DNA of 64,000 bases from Candidatus Omnitrophota bacterium (GCA_030691865.1 JAUYDL010000018.1:1-64000); one strand, 5' to 3'. Positions 39,063-48,548 are shown, numbered from the stretch's first letter. The notes: generated by a model from the sequence alone, not told the origin. Made by a program: numbers and translations.

Positions 39063-40628
39063 ATGACAACGGTAAAATTATACGATACCACATTACGGGA
39101 CGGCTCACAGGCAGAAGGAATATCTTATTCGGTAATGGATAAAATCCGCATTGCTGAAGAGCTGGATAAGATCGGCATACATTTTATTGAGGGCGGCTGG
39201 CCAGGTTCGAATCCTAAGGACCGGGAATTCTTTGAAAAAATAAGCCAGTCTAAGCTCAAAAATTCTAAGATCGCTGCTTTTAGCATGACCCGCAGGCCAA
39301 ATATTCCCGCTAGCCAGGATAGTAATTTATTGGCCCTGCTAAAATCTAAAGCCCAAGTGATTACCATCGTCGGTAAAACCTGGGATTTTCATGTGGTTGA
39401 GGTTTTAAAAACTACGCTGGATGAAAATCTGGCGATGATTTTTGACAGTATTAATTTTCTAGTTAAAAAGGGGTTCTTAGTATTTTATGACGCGGAGCAT
39501 TTTTTTGATGCATACCGCGCCAATAAAGATTACGCCTTAAAAACTTTAATCGCGGCGCAAACTGCCGGCTGTTGCGCAGTTTGTCTTTGTGATACTAACG
39601 GTGGGTCTTTAACCAGCCAGATAAGTTCTACCATTAAAGAGATTAAAGAAAAAATTAAGGTCGATTTAGGAATTCATTGCCATAATGACGCCGGAGTGGC
39701 TATTGCTAATTCCCTGGCAGCTGTAGAGGCCGGAGCAAACATGGTTCAAGGGACGATTAATGGATACGGGGAACGCTGCGGAAATGCAGACCTAATTGCG
39801 ATTATTGCGAATTTAAAAATTAAGTTAAAAATCGACTGTATTCCGGATGCGCAGTTAAAACAGCTAACGCATCTTTCACATTTTGTTAGTGAAATCAGCA
39901 ATATGCGGCTAAAGAATGAGCAGCCTTTTGTGGGTGATTCAGCATTCGCGCATAAGGGCGGGATGCATATTAATGCCATTATGAAAAACCCCTTAACTTA
40001 TGAGCATCTGGATCCCCATTTAGTCGGAAACAGGCGCCGAATCCTAGTTTCCGAGTTAGGGGGTAAAACCGGAATCTTATTAAGGGCCAAAGAACTAAAC
40101 TATGACCTAACCAAGACGGATCCGCAAACAAAAAAAATCCTGGAATTAGTGCAAGCCTTGGAACATAAAGGTTTTCAATTTGAAGCTGCTGAGGCGTCTT
40201 TTCAAATATTAATGCAAAGATCTTTAAAGAAATTTAAAAAATTCTTCGAATTGGAGGGGTTTAGAGTAGTTATAGAAAAAGGTCAAAACAAGAAGATTAC
40301 CTCTGAAGCCATCATCAAGTTAAAGGTCAGCGGGGTTAAAGTGCATACTGCTGCCGAAGGAGATGGCCCGATAAACGCATTAGATAATGCCCTGCGCAAG
40401 GCGCTGGCGGATTTTTATCCGACTTTAGCCAAAATGCATCTGTCCGATTTTAAAGTGCGCGTTTTGGATGAAAAAGCAGGCACTGCCGCCCGGGTGCGCG
40501 TATTAATCCAATCACAGGATGAAAAAGACATCTGGAATACAATCGGAGTCCATGAAAATATTATTGAGGCCAGTTGGCAGGCTCTGGTTGACAGTGTTGA
40601 GTATAAGCTCCTAAAGGATAAGCAGTAA
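39063..40628 (+). CDS. cimA: (R)-citramalate synthase
   Basis: The 521-residue protein begins VKLYDTTLRDGSQAEGISYS, the DRE-TIM metal-binding motif with the S-Q-A-E variant of citramalate synthases. Next are FIEGGWPGSNPKDREFF, GIHCHNDAGVAIANSLAAVE, GTINGYGERCGNADL and a C-terminal LeuA-type regulatory domain (VHTAAEGDGPINALDNALRK). It condenses pyruvate and acetyl-CoA to citramalate for isoleucine by the threonine-independent route. It sits directly after lysC and shares one base with valS. Confidence 0.95.
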   Translation: MTTVKLYDTTLRDGSQAEGISYSVMDKIRIAEELDKIGIHFIEGGWPGSNPKDREFFEKISQSKLKNSKIAAFSMTRRPNIPASQDSNLLALLKSKAQVITIVGKTWDFHVVEVLKTTLDENLAMIFDSINFLVKKGFLVFYDAEHFFDAYRANKDYALKTLIAAQTAGCCAVCLCDTNGGSLTSQISSTIKEIKEKIKVDLGIHCHNDAGVAIANSLAAVEAGANMVQGTINGYGERCGNADLIAIIANLKIKLKIDCIPDAQLKQLTHLSHFVSEISNMRLKNEQPFVGDSAFAHKGGMHINAIMKNPLTYEHLDPHLVGNRRRILVSELGGKTGILLRAKELNYDLTKTDPQTKKILELVQALEHKGFQFEAAEASFQILMQRSLKKFKKFFELEGFRVVIEKGQNKKITSEAIIKLKVSGVKVHTAAEGDGPINALDNALRKALADFYPTLAKMHLSDFKVRVLDEKAGTAARVRVLIQSQDEKDIWNTIGVHENIIEASWQALVDSVEYKLLKDKQ

Positions 40629-43333
40629 TGAGCGAAGAGCTTGGTAAGCAGTATAACCCCAAAGATACCGAAACCAAGTGGTATAAAATTTGGGAACAAA
40701 ATAATCTTTTTTCCGCCAAACCATCTCCGGATAAATTACCCTATTGTATAGTTATTCCGCCGCCTAATGTTACCGGAATCCTACACATGGGGCATGCCTT
40801 AAACAACACTATTCAAGATATATTAATCCGTTACAAAAAAATGAAGGGTTTTGCGGCTCTGTGGATGCCGGGTACGGATCATGCCGGAATAGCCACGCAA
40901 AATGTGGTAGAAAAAGCTTTAGCTAAAGAAGGGCTAAGACGGCAAGATTTAGGCCGGGAAAAATTCCTGGACAGAGTCTGGGAATGGAAACAACTCTACG
41001 GGGCAACCATAATTACACAGCTTAAAAAACTCGGTTGCGCCTGCGATTGGTCCCGCGAGCGCTTTACTATGGATGAAGCGTATTCTCGATCTGTGAGAGC
41101 AGCTTTTGTTGTGCTTTGGGAGAAAGGGCTTATCTATCAGGGGGATAAGGTTATTAACTGGTGTCCGCGCTGCCAGACCGCGCTCTCTGACGAAGAAGCT
41201 CCGCATCAAGAAATTTTAGGTAAACTTTTCTACTTGAAGTATCCGTTTAAAGATAATTTAAACGATTCCATTATTGTTGCTACTACTCGTCCAGAGACTA
41301 TGCTTGGTGATACAGCGGTTGCCGTCAATCCAAAAGACAAACGTTATAAGAAACTTATTGGCACAACGCTTATTCTGCCGCTTTTGAATCGGGAAATTAA
41401 GATAATTTCCGATGCTTCAGTAGATATGGAATTTGGAACAGGAGCGGTCAAGATTACACCTGCGCATGACCCCAATGATTATCTAACCGGAAAAAAACAT
41501 AAGCTTGAGTTTATTAATGTTATGCATCCTGATGGCAGAATGAACGAAAATGCCGGCAATTATTCAGGAATGGATAGATTTACAGCGCGGAGTCATATTT
41601 TACAGGATTTATCGGATAGGGGGTATCTAGTTAAGGAAGAACTACATAAACTTTCAGCCGGTCACTGCTATCGTTGCCACACTATTATAGAACCATACTT
41701 GTCTCGCCAATGGTTTGTCAAGATGGAACCGTTGGCAAAACCGGCTATTGAAGCAGTCAAAAATGGCAAGATCACTTTTCATCCTGCGCGTTGGACCAAG
41801 GTTTATTTGAACTGGATGGAAAACATTCAGGATTGGTGCATCTCCCGTCAGATCTGGTGGGGACACCGTATCCCTGTCTATTATTGTAAGGAATGCCAGA
41901 CAGGGAAATCCCAAATCCTAAATCCTAAATCCCAAACAAATCCAAAATCCAAAATCCAAAATCCAAAAATAGAAAACGGAGTAATCGTATCTCGTACTAA
42001 TCCTGACAAATGCCCCATTTGCGGTTCAATGGATATTTATCAGGATGAAGATGTGCTCGATACCTGGTTTTCCAGCTGGCTTTGGCCATTTGCTACCTTC
42101 GAACAAAAAGCTGATTTAGATTATTTTTATCCTACTTCAACTCTGGTTACTGCTCCGGAGATTATCTTCTTTTGGGTAGCGCGCATGATTATGGCGGGGT
42201 TTGAATTTAAACAGCAGATCCCGTTTAAGGATGTCTATATCCACGGCACAGTGCGCGACAGCCAAGGAAAAAAGATGTCTAAGTCTTTAGGCAATGCGCT
42301 TGACCCCCTGGAGATCATCGCTGAGTATGGGGCAGATGCTTTACGTTTTGGTCTTATCTCGATAACTACCCAAGGTCAGGATATATATTTATCCAAAGAA
42401 AGGTTCCAGCAGGGCAGGAACTTTGCCAATAAGATCTGGAATGCCTCACGCTTTATTTTAATCAATCTTAAACCTGAAGATGTAAATGTAGATTTGTGCG
42501 TTTTCTTTAAACACGAGCAACTGGATATTGTTAACCGTTGGATCCTAAGCCGTTTTTATACAACTCTAGAGAAAGTAGATAAAGAATTAGATAGTTTTAA
42601 ATTCAATGAAGCCGCTAATAGCTTATATTCATTTTTCTGGCATGAATTCTGTGATTGGTACCTGGAATTAATTAAACCCCAAATTGGCCAAAAGCAAACC
42701 CAGGTAGTGATGTATAAAGTTTTAGAAAAAACCTTGAGATTAATCCATCCTTTTATGCCTTTTATCTCCGAGGAAATTTGGCAGCGCTTGCCGTGCGCCA
42801 AAGATTCAATTATGCAACAGAACTGGCCGCACCTGCAGAGCGAGCTAATCAATAAGAAGGATGAATTACAGATGGAGTTAGCTTTTGACCTGATTAATAC
42901 TATAAGAAATATGCGCGCAGAGCTGGAGATTAATCCTGCCAGCCGTATTAACATCCAATTAACGGTTATTAGTAAGCTCACCCAAAAATCCCTGGAGCTG
43001 CTTTCAGGCTACATAAAAAATTTGGCCAAAGTTAACAACCTAACTCTGACAGATAAATATATTGCCCAAAATAACCAATACGCAGTTGTTTTTAAGGATC
43101 TGCATATTGTAATGCCGCTTGAAGGAATCGCAGATGTCGTCGAGCAACTTAAGAAAACTAATCTAAAAATTGATAAATTAAAATCCGAGATTAAAATCAA
43201 AGAGGCCATGCTGGCAAATAAAAATTTTACCACGCGGGCCCCGAAAGAAATTGTAGATGCGGAGAAAAATAAATTAATCGATATGCATGAACAGGCCAAG
43301 AAGCTGGAGGCAGTAAAAAATGGCTTACGCTAA
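40628..43333 (+). CDS. valS: Valyl-tRNA synthetase
   Basis: The 901-residue class I synthetase has the HIGH motif in PPPNVTGILHMGHALNNTIQ, the editing domain with TTRPETMLGDTAVAVNPKD and the KMSKS motif in GKKMSKSLGNALDPLEII. A C-terminal coiled coil closes it (VVEQLKKTNLKIDKLKSEIK). Zinc-type cysteines occur in INWCPRCQTAL and YYCKECQ...CPICG. Between the last two pairs lies an insert of about 25 residues built from repeats of N-P-K-S (41906-41967). The start shares one base with cimA, and nadC overlaps its end by 14 bases. Confidence 0.97.
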   Translation: MSEELGKQYNPKDTETKWYKIWEQNNLFSAKPSPDKLPYCIVIPPPNVTGILHMGHALNNTIQDILIRYKKMKGFAALWMPGTDHAGIATQNVVEKALAKEGLRRQDLGREKFLDRVWEWKQLYGATIITQLKKLGCACDWSRERFTMDEAYSRSVRAAFVVLWEKGLIYQGDKVINWCPRCQTALSDEEAPHQEILGKLFYLKYPFKDNLNDSIIVATTRPETMLGDTAVAVNPKDKRYKKLIGTTLILPLLNREIKIISDASVDMEFGTGAVKITPAHDPNDYLTGKKHKLEFINVMHPDGRMNENAGNYSGMDRFTARSHILQDLSDRGYLVKEELHKLSAGHCYRCHTIIEPYLSRQWFVKMEPLAKPAIEAVKNGKITFHPARWTKVYLNWMENIQDWCISRQIWWGHRIPVYYCKECQTGKSQILNPKSQTNPKSKIQNPKIENGVIVSRTNPDKCPICGSMDIYQDEDVLDTWFSSWLWPFATFEQKADLDYFYPTSTLVTAPEIIFFWVARMIMAGFEFKQQIPFKDVYIHGTVRDSQGKKMSKSLGNALDPLEIIAEYGADALRFGLISITTQGQDIYLSKERFQQGRNFANKIWNASRFILINLKPEDVNVDLCVFFKHEQLDIVNRWILSRFYTTLEKVDKELDSFKFNEAANSLYSFFWHEFCDWYLELIKPQIGQKQTQVVMYKVLEKTLRLIHPFMPFISEEIWQRLPCAKDSIMQQNWPHLQSELINKKDELQMELAFDLINTIRNMRAELEINPASRINIQLTVISKLTQKSLELLSGYIKNLAKVNNLTLTDKYIAQNNQYAVVFKDLHIVMPLEGIADVVEQLKKTNLKIDKLKSEIKIKEAMLANKNFTTRAPKEIVDAEKNKLIDMHEQAKKLEAVKNGLR
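41906..41967 (+). repeat. Heptamer-like repeat AAATCCC/AAATCCA within valS
   Basis: The run consists of about nine units of AAATCCC, AAATCCT or AAAATCC. It stays in frame and encodes an Asn/Pro/Lys/Ser-rich insert between two zinc-binding cysteine pairs of ValRS. Known family members join these pairs with a short loop. Confidence 0.8.
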
Positions 43334-44207
43334 ATATTTCTTATCTGAAACCAAGCCTAAGATTAACCGCCGCCAACTAAAATCAATCATCAAACGCGCC
43401 TTGATGGAAGATATTGGCCGGGGGGATATTACCACGCAACTAACTATACCTAAAAACGTACTAATTAAGGCTAAAATTATCGCCAAAGAAGATTTCCTGC
43501 TTTGCGGCATTGATTTAGCTTGCGATGTATTTAAAACCGTAGACCCTAGTTTAAAATTCAAGCTTCAGATCAAAGAAGGCAGGCAAGTTTTTAATAAGAA
43601 TACCCTGGCGATTATCTCAGGAAAGGCGCGCAGCATTCTTACAGCTGAGCGAGTGGCCTTGAATTTATTATCTTTACTTTCCGGGATTGCTACTAAAACA
43701 TCTAAATTTGTTAAAAAGATAGAGCCCTTTAAAACTAAAATCACCGATACGCGTAAAACTATAGCCGGCTTAAGGCTGCTGCAGAAATATGCGGTCAGAA
43801 TCGGCTCAGGCTATAATCACCGGATGCGCCTGGATGAAATGGTCCTGATTAAAGATAACCATTTAAAAATTATGGGAGGCTATTCTGGGCTGCCCAGGGT
43901 GCCTAAGGGATGTAAAATTGAAATCGAAACTCAAAATCTGAAGGAGTTTAAGTACGCTTTGAGTTTTAAGCCGGATATCATTATGTTGGACAACATGAAG
44001 ATCCGGGATATTCAAGAGGCGGTGAGAATTAGGAATAATCTTAAATTTAATGGCTCAAGCTGCCTTACTTGGCTAGAGGCAAGCGGAGGTATACATCTGG
44101 CTAACGTAAAAAAATACGCCGCAACCGGAGTTGAAATAATTTCCATAGGAGAGCTAACCGATTCCATAGAATCCGTGGATATCAGTTTAGAGGTTTTACA
44201 ACTCTAG
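43320..44207 (+). CDS. nadC: Quinolinate phosphoribosyltransferase (decarboxylating)
   Basis: The 295-residue protein shows IKRALMEDIGRGDITTQLTI, SGKARSILTAERVALNLLSL with the PRPP and quinolinate contacts, TDTRKTIAGLRLLQKYAVRI, GGYNHR-type GSGYNHRMRLDEMVLIKDNH and IEIETQNLKEFKYALSFKPD, MLDNMKIRDIQEA, EASGGIHLANVKKYAATGVE. NadC forms nicotinate mononucleotide in NAD synthesis. ATG 43320 lies within the valS 3' end, so translation is coupled. nadA and nadB are not in the window. Confidence 0.97.
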   Translation: MAYAKYFLSETKPKINRRQLKSIIKRALMEDIGRGDITTQLTIPKNVLIKAKIIAKEDFLLCGIDLACDVFKTVDPSLKFKLQIKEGRQVFNKNTLAIISGKARSILTAERVALNLLSLLSGIATKTSKFVKKIEPFKTKITDTRKTIAGLRLLQKYAVRIGSGYNHRMRLDEMVLIKDNHLKIMGGYSGLPRVPKGCKIEIETQNLKEFKYALSFKPDIIMLDNMKIRDIQEAVRIRNNLKFNGSSCLTWLEASGGIHLANVKKYAATGVEIISIGELTDSIESVDISLEVLQL

Positions 44208-44252
44208 CTTGGCAGGCCGGTTGGAGGTATAATATAAACATATAATTAAAAG

Positions 44253-44398
44253 ACACCCCGCGCTAATAAGGCACCCGGCCCTTAATGGAATTGGGCCGGT
44301 ATCCGCCTCGTGGATGTACCCCGCGCTTATTGGAATTGCGCGGGTGTCCGTCACGTGACGGAGAGAATTGCGCGGGTGTTGTCTAGGTAGACAAGGAG
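44253..44398 (+). promoter_or_regulatory. Large nested hairpin leader, family B copy 6, with SD
   Basis: Outer ACACCCCGCGC (44253-44263) pairs with GCGCGGGTGT (44370-44379). It encloses GCACCCGGCCC (from 44271) with GGGCCGGTA, loop TTAATGGAATT; ATCCGC-CTC-GTGGAT; GTACCCCGCGC with GCGCGGGTGT, loop TTATTGGAATT; and CCGTC-ACGT-GACGG. The tail hairpin TTGTCT-AGGT-AGACAA (44379-44394) ends in GGAG (44395-44398). It is the most elaborate of the six copies. Confidence 0.78.
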
Positions 44399-44404
44399 CT
44401 AATG

Positions 44405-45697
44405 ATGAAGAAGATTTCAACTATAATGCTAGCGTTATTTTTTTGTTTGCTATTCTTCTATGCCAGTCTTTTTGCGCTCCGGCAAGTTAATAAGCCCGTA
44501 AAACCTCATCCGGATTCTAAATGCGCTAGGATAGTCGTTTGCTCTAAAGTCCTTGAAGCCTTGGGCAGGATCGGCGACCCCCGCATGAAAGACGTGCTGA
44601 TCAGCGGTTTTAAAAACAAAGAGTTCCTCATACGTGCCTCAGCGGCGGAAGCCTTAAGCAGGCTCAGCGACAAGAAAACCATCCCTCTGTTAAAAGAGTC
44701 TATAGAAGATGAAAACTACATGATAAGAATCCTGGTTACTAAGGCCCTGCTTAATTTAGGCGAACCAGATATGGAAAATAAGCTGCTTGATTTTTTAAAC
44801 AGCAATAAGGCGTCGGTAAGGGCAGCTGTCGTGGAACAATTGGGACAGTTCAAAGATAAGTATTTACCCAGGCTTGCGCAAGTCCTCTCGAATGATAATA
44901 GTGATCTCGTAAGATTGAGGGCCATCCAGCAATTAGGTATTAACAGATTCAATCCAGCTATTCCTCTGATAGAAGAGGCTTTAAAGGACCCTAATCCCCA
45001 GATACGTCAAGTTGCTTGTATTGCCATGGGTCAGATTGGAGATAACAAGACGTTCCCTTTTGTTATTGAGAGGTTAAGTGATAAGGAGGCTATTGTCCGT
45101 GCCGCAGCAAAAGAAGGCGTGACTATGTTTAAACCAGAGAAAAAAGAATTAGCCAGGGTTAGCGTTGACAAGGGAGAGAAGGAGAATGGGCTTCTTATTT
45201 TGCTTAGAAAGGACCTGGACAATAAGGATTCCATATTAAGGGTGAGTTCTTTTGTAGGCTTGGCCAATCTTAAAGATGTAACAATACTCCCCCTGCTTTT
45301 AAAGGAAGTGGTTTTTCCGGGAAATACTACTTTTGTTAAAAAGGGTGCTGCCAGGGCCTTGCGTATATTGAAGCCTCATGTTGTTTGCTTACTCGACGAG
45401 TTGGCAAAGTCTAATATTATCTCTTCGCAAAATCTGGAATTAAACTATAAAGCTGATGGCAAGAACCTGCTTTCGCTGATCATCAATGCCTTGGAAGATG
45501 GCGCCAATCCCCTGCATTCTGACTCCGTGTTTATTCTCGGAGAATTAAAGGATGAAGCGAGCCTCCCTGCATTACGTCGGGCACTCTCTCAGGAAGATCC
45601 CGATATTGTGGCTAATGCAGCCTATGTATTAGGCCTGTTTCAGGATAAAGAAGCAGTCCCCTACCTTATTAATGTTTGTAATAGTTACGGGTTGTAA
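44405..45697 (+). CDS. Exported HEAT-repeat protein
   Basis: ATG 44405 (six bases after GGAG) or ATG 44402 starts a 430-residue protein with a signal peptide (STIMLALFFCLLFFYASLFA). The rest is a series of PBS-lyase-type HEAT repeats of about 30 residues, for example LEALGRIGDPRMKDVLISGF, ALSRLSDKKTIPLLKESIED, QVACIAMGQIGDNKTFPFVI and AAYVLGLFQDKEAVPYLINV. Such solenoids usually act as protein scaffolds; no enzyme motif is present. It is preceded by the longest family-B leader and shares one base with uvrB (TAATG), although no functional link is evident. Confidence 0.85.
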   Translation: MKKISTIMLALFFCLLFFYASLFALRQVNKPVKPHPDSKCARIVVCSKVLEALGRIGDPRMKDVLISGFKNKEFLIRASAAEALSRLSDKKTIPLLKESIEDENYMIRILVTKALLNLGEPDMENKLLDFLNSNKASVRAAVVEQLGQFKDKYLPRLAQVLSNDNSDLVRLRAIQQLGINRFNPAIPLIEEALKDPNPQIRQVACIAMGQIGDNKTFPFVIERLSDKEAIVRAAAKEGVTMFKPEKKELARVSVDKGEKENGLLILLRKDLDNKDSILRVSSFVGLANLKDVTILPLLLKEVVFPGNTTFVKKGAARALRILKPHVVCLLDELAKSNIISSQNLELNYKADGKNLLSLIINALEDGANPLHSDSVFILGELKDEASLPALRRALSQEDPDIVANAAYVLGLFQDKEAVPYLINVCNSYGL

Positions 45698-47676
45698 TGT
45701 CTTCGCAGAATTTTAAATTAAAGACCAGGCTAAGGCCTGCCGGCGATCAGCCTAAAGCAATACAAGAACTCTCTGAATCCATCCTGGCTAAGCAACGCTA
45801 TTCTACGCTTCTAGGGGTTACCGGCAGCGGTAAAACCTTCACCCTGGCCAATGTCATCGCCAAAGTAAACTTACCGACGCTGGTAATCTCGCACAATAAG
45901 ACTTTAGCTGCCCAGCTTTATTCTGAATTTAAAGAATTTTTTCCGCATAATGCGGTTGAATATTTCGTAAGTTATTACGATTACTACCAACCGGAAGCCT
46001 ACATTCCCTCTACGGATACTTATATAGAAAAAGATTCCTCGATCAATGAACGCCTGGACCGTTTGCGGCTTTCTGCGACTACCTCCTTAATCAGCCGGCC
46101 GGATGTAATTGTCGTGGCTTCAGTTTCCTGCATTTATAATTTAGGCTCTGTGCAGGATTACAAAGAAATGCTGGTTATCTTAAATAAGAACACTTCCATT
46201 CAGCGGGATGAATTAATCGCTAAACTTATCCAGATTCAATATGAGCGTAATGACTATGAATTTAAGCGCGGAAAAATCAGGGTGCGCGGAGATGTAGTTG
46301 AAATATTCCCATCTTACAGCCAACAGGCGCTGCGCCTGGAATTAACCCAAGACAAAATATCCCAAATTTCAGTAATCGACCCAGTATCGGCAAAAATAAT
46401 TAACCGGATCGATAAAGTAGCTATTTATCCGGCCAAGCATTTTATCGCCTCAGGCGAAAGAATCCAGGCAGCGATAGGCTCGATAAAAGAAGAATTGGCT
46501 GTCCAGTTAAAAGAATTACGGGAAAAAAATAAATTATTGCAGGCAGAGCGCCTCGAGTCGCGCACAAATTATGATTTGGAGATGCTCAAAGAAATCGGAT
46601 ATTGTCATGGGATAGAAAATTATTCTCGCCATTTGAATGGTTCTGCGGCAGGATCCCGGCCATCGGCAATGATTGACTATTTCCAGGGAGATTTTTTGAC
46701 GATTATTGACGAATCACATGCGACTATACCGCAAATCAGGGGGATGTATGCCGGTGACCGGGCCAGAAAAGAAACGCTAGTAGATTACGGATTCAGGCTT
46801 CCTTCATGCCTGGATAACCGTCCGCTAAAATTTAATGAATTTAACCGCTTGGTAAAACAATTAGTCTTTGTTTCCGCTACACCGGATGAATATGAATTAA
46901 CCTTAAGCGCCAATAAGGTTACTGAGCAGATTATCCGCCCTACCGGGTTAATTGATCCACAGATTATTGTTAAACCCACAGCAGGCCAAATCGAGGATTT
47001 GATTCTACAGATAAAGCAGCGTGCGAAAAATAATCAACGAGTCCTGGTAACCACACTGACCAAGAGCTCCTCCGAAGACCTGGCCAATTATCTTACGGAA
47101 CAGGGGATAAGAGTAAAATATTTACACTCTGAAATACAAACTATCCAGCGATCGGTGATACTTAAAGAACTGCGCGAAAAAAAATTTGACTGCCTGGTAG
47201 GAATTAATCTTCTTCGTGAAGGCCTGGATTTACCGGAAGTTTCATTAGTGGCAATCCTGGATGCTGACAAAGAAGGGTTTCTGCGCAGCAGCACTGCGCT
47301 TATTCAGGTCGGTGGCCGCGCTGCGCGCAACTTAAACGGTACAGTAATTATGTATGCTGATACCATCACCAAATCCATGAAAAAAGCAATTAACGAAAGC
47401 CAACGCCGCAGAATTATTCAAATGGAATTTAACCGCAAAAATAAAATTACCCCTCGTTCTATTCGTACAGCAATCAAAAGAGGTATCCAAGACTCAAACC
47501 AGGCTCAGGAGTTTGTGCAGGCACTAACCGGAGAACCAATCGAGCAATACCAGTTGCATAAATATATTACTGAGTTAGAATATGAAATGGAGTTGGCGGC
47601 CCGAAACTTACAATTTGAAAAAGCCGCCGGTTTAAGGGATAAAGCCAGGGAGTTACGCAATGCTATTAACCATTGA
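45697..47676 (+). CDS. uvrB: Excinuclease ABC subunit B
   Basis: The 659-residue protein has all UvrB landmarks: LRPAGDQPKAIQELSESILA, Walker A GVTGSGKT, the beta-hairpin YYDYYQPEAYIPSTDTYIEK, IIDESHATIPQIRGMY, helicase motifs FVSATPDEYEL and LVGINLLREGLDLPEVSLVA with IQVGGRAARN, and a C-terminal UVR domain (ITELEYEMELAARNLQFEKA). It loads onto damaged DNA with UvrA and recruits UvrC. Neither uvrA nor uvrC is in the window. The start shares a base with the HEAT gene, and coaX overlaps its end. Confidence 0.98.
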   Translation: MSSQNFKLKTRLRPAGDQPKAIQELSESILAKQRYSTLLGVTGSGKTFTLANVIAKVNLPTLVISHNKTLAAQLYSEFKEFFPHNAVEYFVSYYDYYQPEAYIPSTDTYIEKDSSINERLDRLRLSATTSLISRPDVIVVASVSCIYNLGSVQDYKEMLVILNKNTSIQRDELIAKLIQIQYERNDYEFKRGKIRVRGDVVEIFPSYSQQALRLELTQDKISQISVIDPVSAKIINRIDKVAIYPAKHFIASGERIQAAIGSIKEELAVQLKELREKNKLLQAERLESRTNYDLEMLKEIGYCHGIENYSRHLNGSAAGSRPSAMIDYFQGDFLTIIDESHATIPQIRGMYAGDRARKETLVDYGFRLPSCLDNRPLKFNEFNRLVKQLVFVSATPDEYELTLSANKVTEQIIRPTGLIDPQIIVKPTAGQIEDLILQIKQRAKNNQRVLVTTLTKSSSEDLANYLTEQGIRVKYLHSEIQTIQRSVILKELREKKFDCLVGINLLREGLDLPEVSLVAILDADKEGFLRSSTALIQVGGRAARNLNGTVIMYADTITKSMKKAINESQRRRIIQMEFNRKNKITPRSIRTAIKRGIQDSNQAQEFVQALTGEPIEQYQLHKYITELEYEMELAARNLQFEKAAGLRDKARELRNAINH

Positions 47677-48412
47677 TATCGGCAATACTAATATATCCGG
47701 CGGGATCTTCGTCGGGGAAAAACTAAAACACCGGTTCGATATTGCAACTAAAACCTATAAAAAAGCGGAGTTGGCAAAAAAAATAAGAGCTTATCCTGAA
47801 ATATCCGCCAGTATTATCTGCAGCGTTGTCCCTAAGCTGGCCCGGATTATTCAGCGCAACTTAAAGTTCTTAACCGGCAGAAACCCCTATATAATAGGTA
47901 AAGACTTAATTGTCCCCATAGAAAATCGTTACCGTATACCCAAACAAGTTGGCCAAGACCGGCTGGTAAATGCTTATGCTGCCAGCAGCCTTTACACTGG
48001 CCCACTGATTGTTATAGATTCCGGCACTGCCATTACCTTTGATGTAATTTCTAAAGACAAAGCATACTTAGGAGGTTTAATTTTTCCGGGAATGAATATT
48101 TCTCTGGAGGCCTTAAAAGAAAAAACCGCGTTATTACCTCAAGTAAAATTACAACCACCCCAAATGCTTATTGGACGGGATACCAAAAATAGCATATTAA
48201 GCGGAGTTGTTTACGGTTTTGCTGCGCTAAACGATGGTTTGGTGATAAGGATAAAAAACAAAATCTGCAAAGAAGCAAAAGTTATCGGAACAGGTGGTAA
48301 TATTGATTTAATTAGAAAATATTGCAGGCAGATTAATAAAATAGATAAAGATTTAACCCTTAAGGGATTGAATTTTATTTATAATAACATACCTAATATA
48401 AAAAGAGGGTAG
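47660..48412 (+). CDS. coaX: Type III pantothenate kinase
   Basis: The 250-residue ASKHA kinase has the P-loop-like LLTIDIGNTNISGGIFVGEK, the VGQDRLVNAYAASSLYTGPL segment, IVIDSGTAITFDVISKDKAY and YLGGLIFPGMNISLEALKEK. CoaX phosphorylates pantothenate in the first step of coenzyme A synthesis and does not respond to CoA feedback. With the coaB-like gene and acpS it covers part of the CoA to ACP route. ATG 47660 lies within the end of uvrB (17-base overlap). The 136 bases after its stop show no gene or recognised RNA. Confidence 0.96.
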   Translation: MLLTIDIGNTNISGGIFVGEKLKHRFDIATKTYKKAELAKKIRAYPEISASIICSVVPKLARIIQRNLKFLTGRNPYIIGKDLIVPIENRYRIPKQVGQDRLVNAYAASSLYTGPLIVIDSGTAITFDVISKDKAYLGGLIFPGMNISLEALKEKTALLPQVKLQPPQMLIGRDTKNSILSGVVYGFAALNDGLVIRIKNKICKEAKVIGTGGNIDLIRKYCRQINKIDKDLTLKGLNFIYNNIPNIKRG

Positions 48413-48548
48413 CTACGGGTATATATTTTATCTACTTGTCCAGGAGCAAGAACGAAAAACTAGTGAAGTGGGGTAAGCATAAGAGAGCCCTTGCACGGCA
48501 AAAATTTTGTAGTAGCGCGCAGGCAAAACCCATAAAATAAAAAAACTC

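Noticed and set aside
2038..44398. Reading family-B elements as integron attC sites
   Set aside because: They lie between conserved operon genes at scattered positions, there is no integrase in the window, and the attC core pair is not present.
2038..44398. Reading family-B elements as simple terminators
   Set aside because: They lack a T run, and four of them lead directly into the SD of the next gene.
48413..48548. Small RNA or riboswitch between coaX and the groES promoter
   Set aside because: No stable fold or known motif was recognised in these 136 bases.
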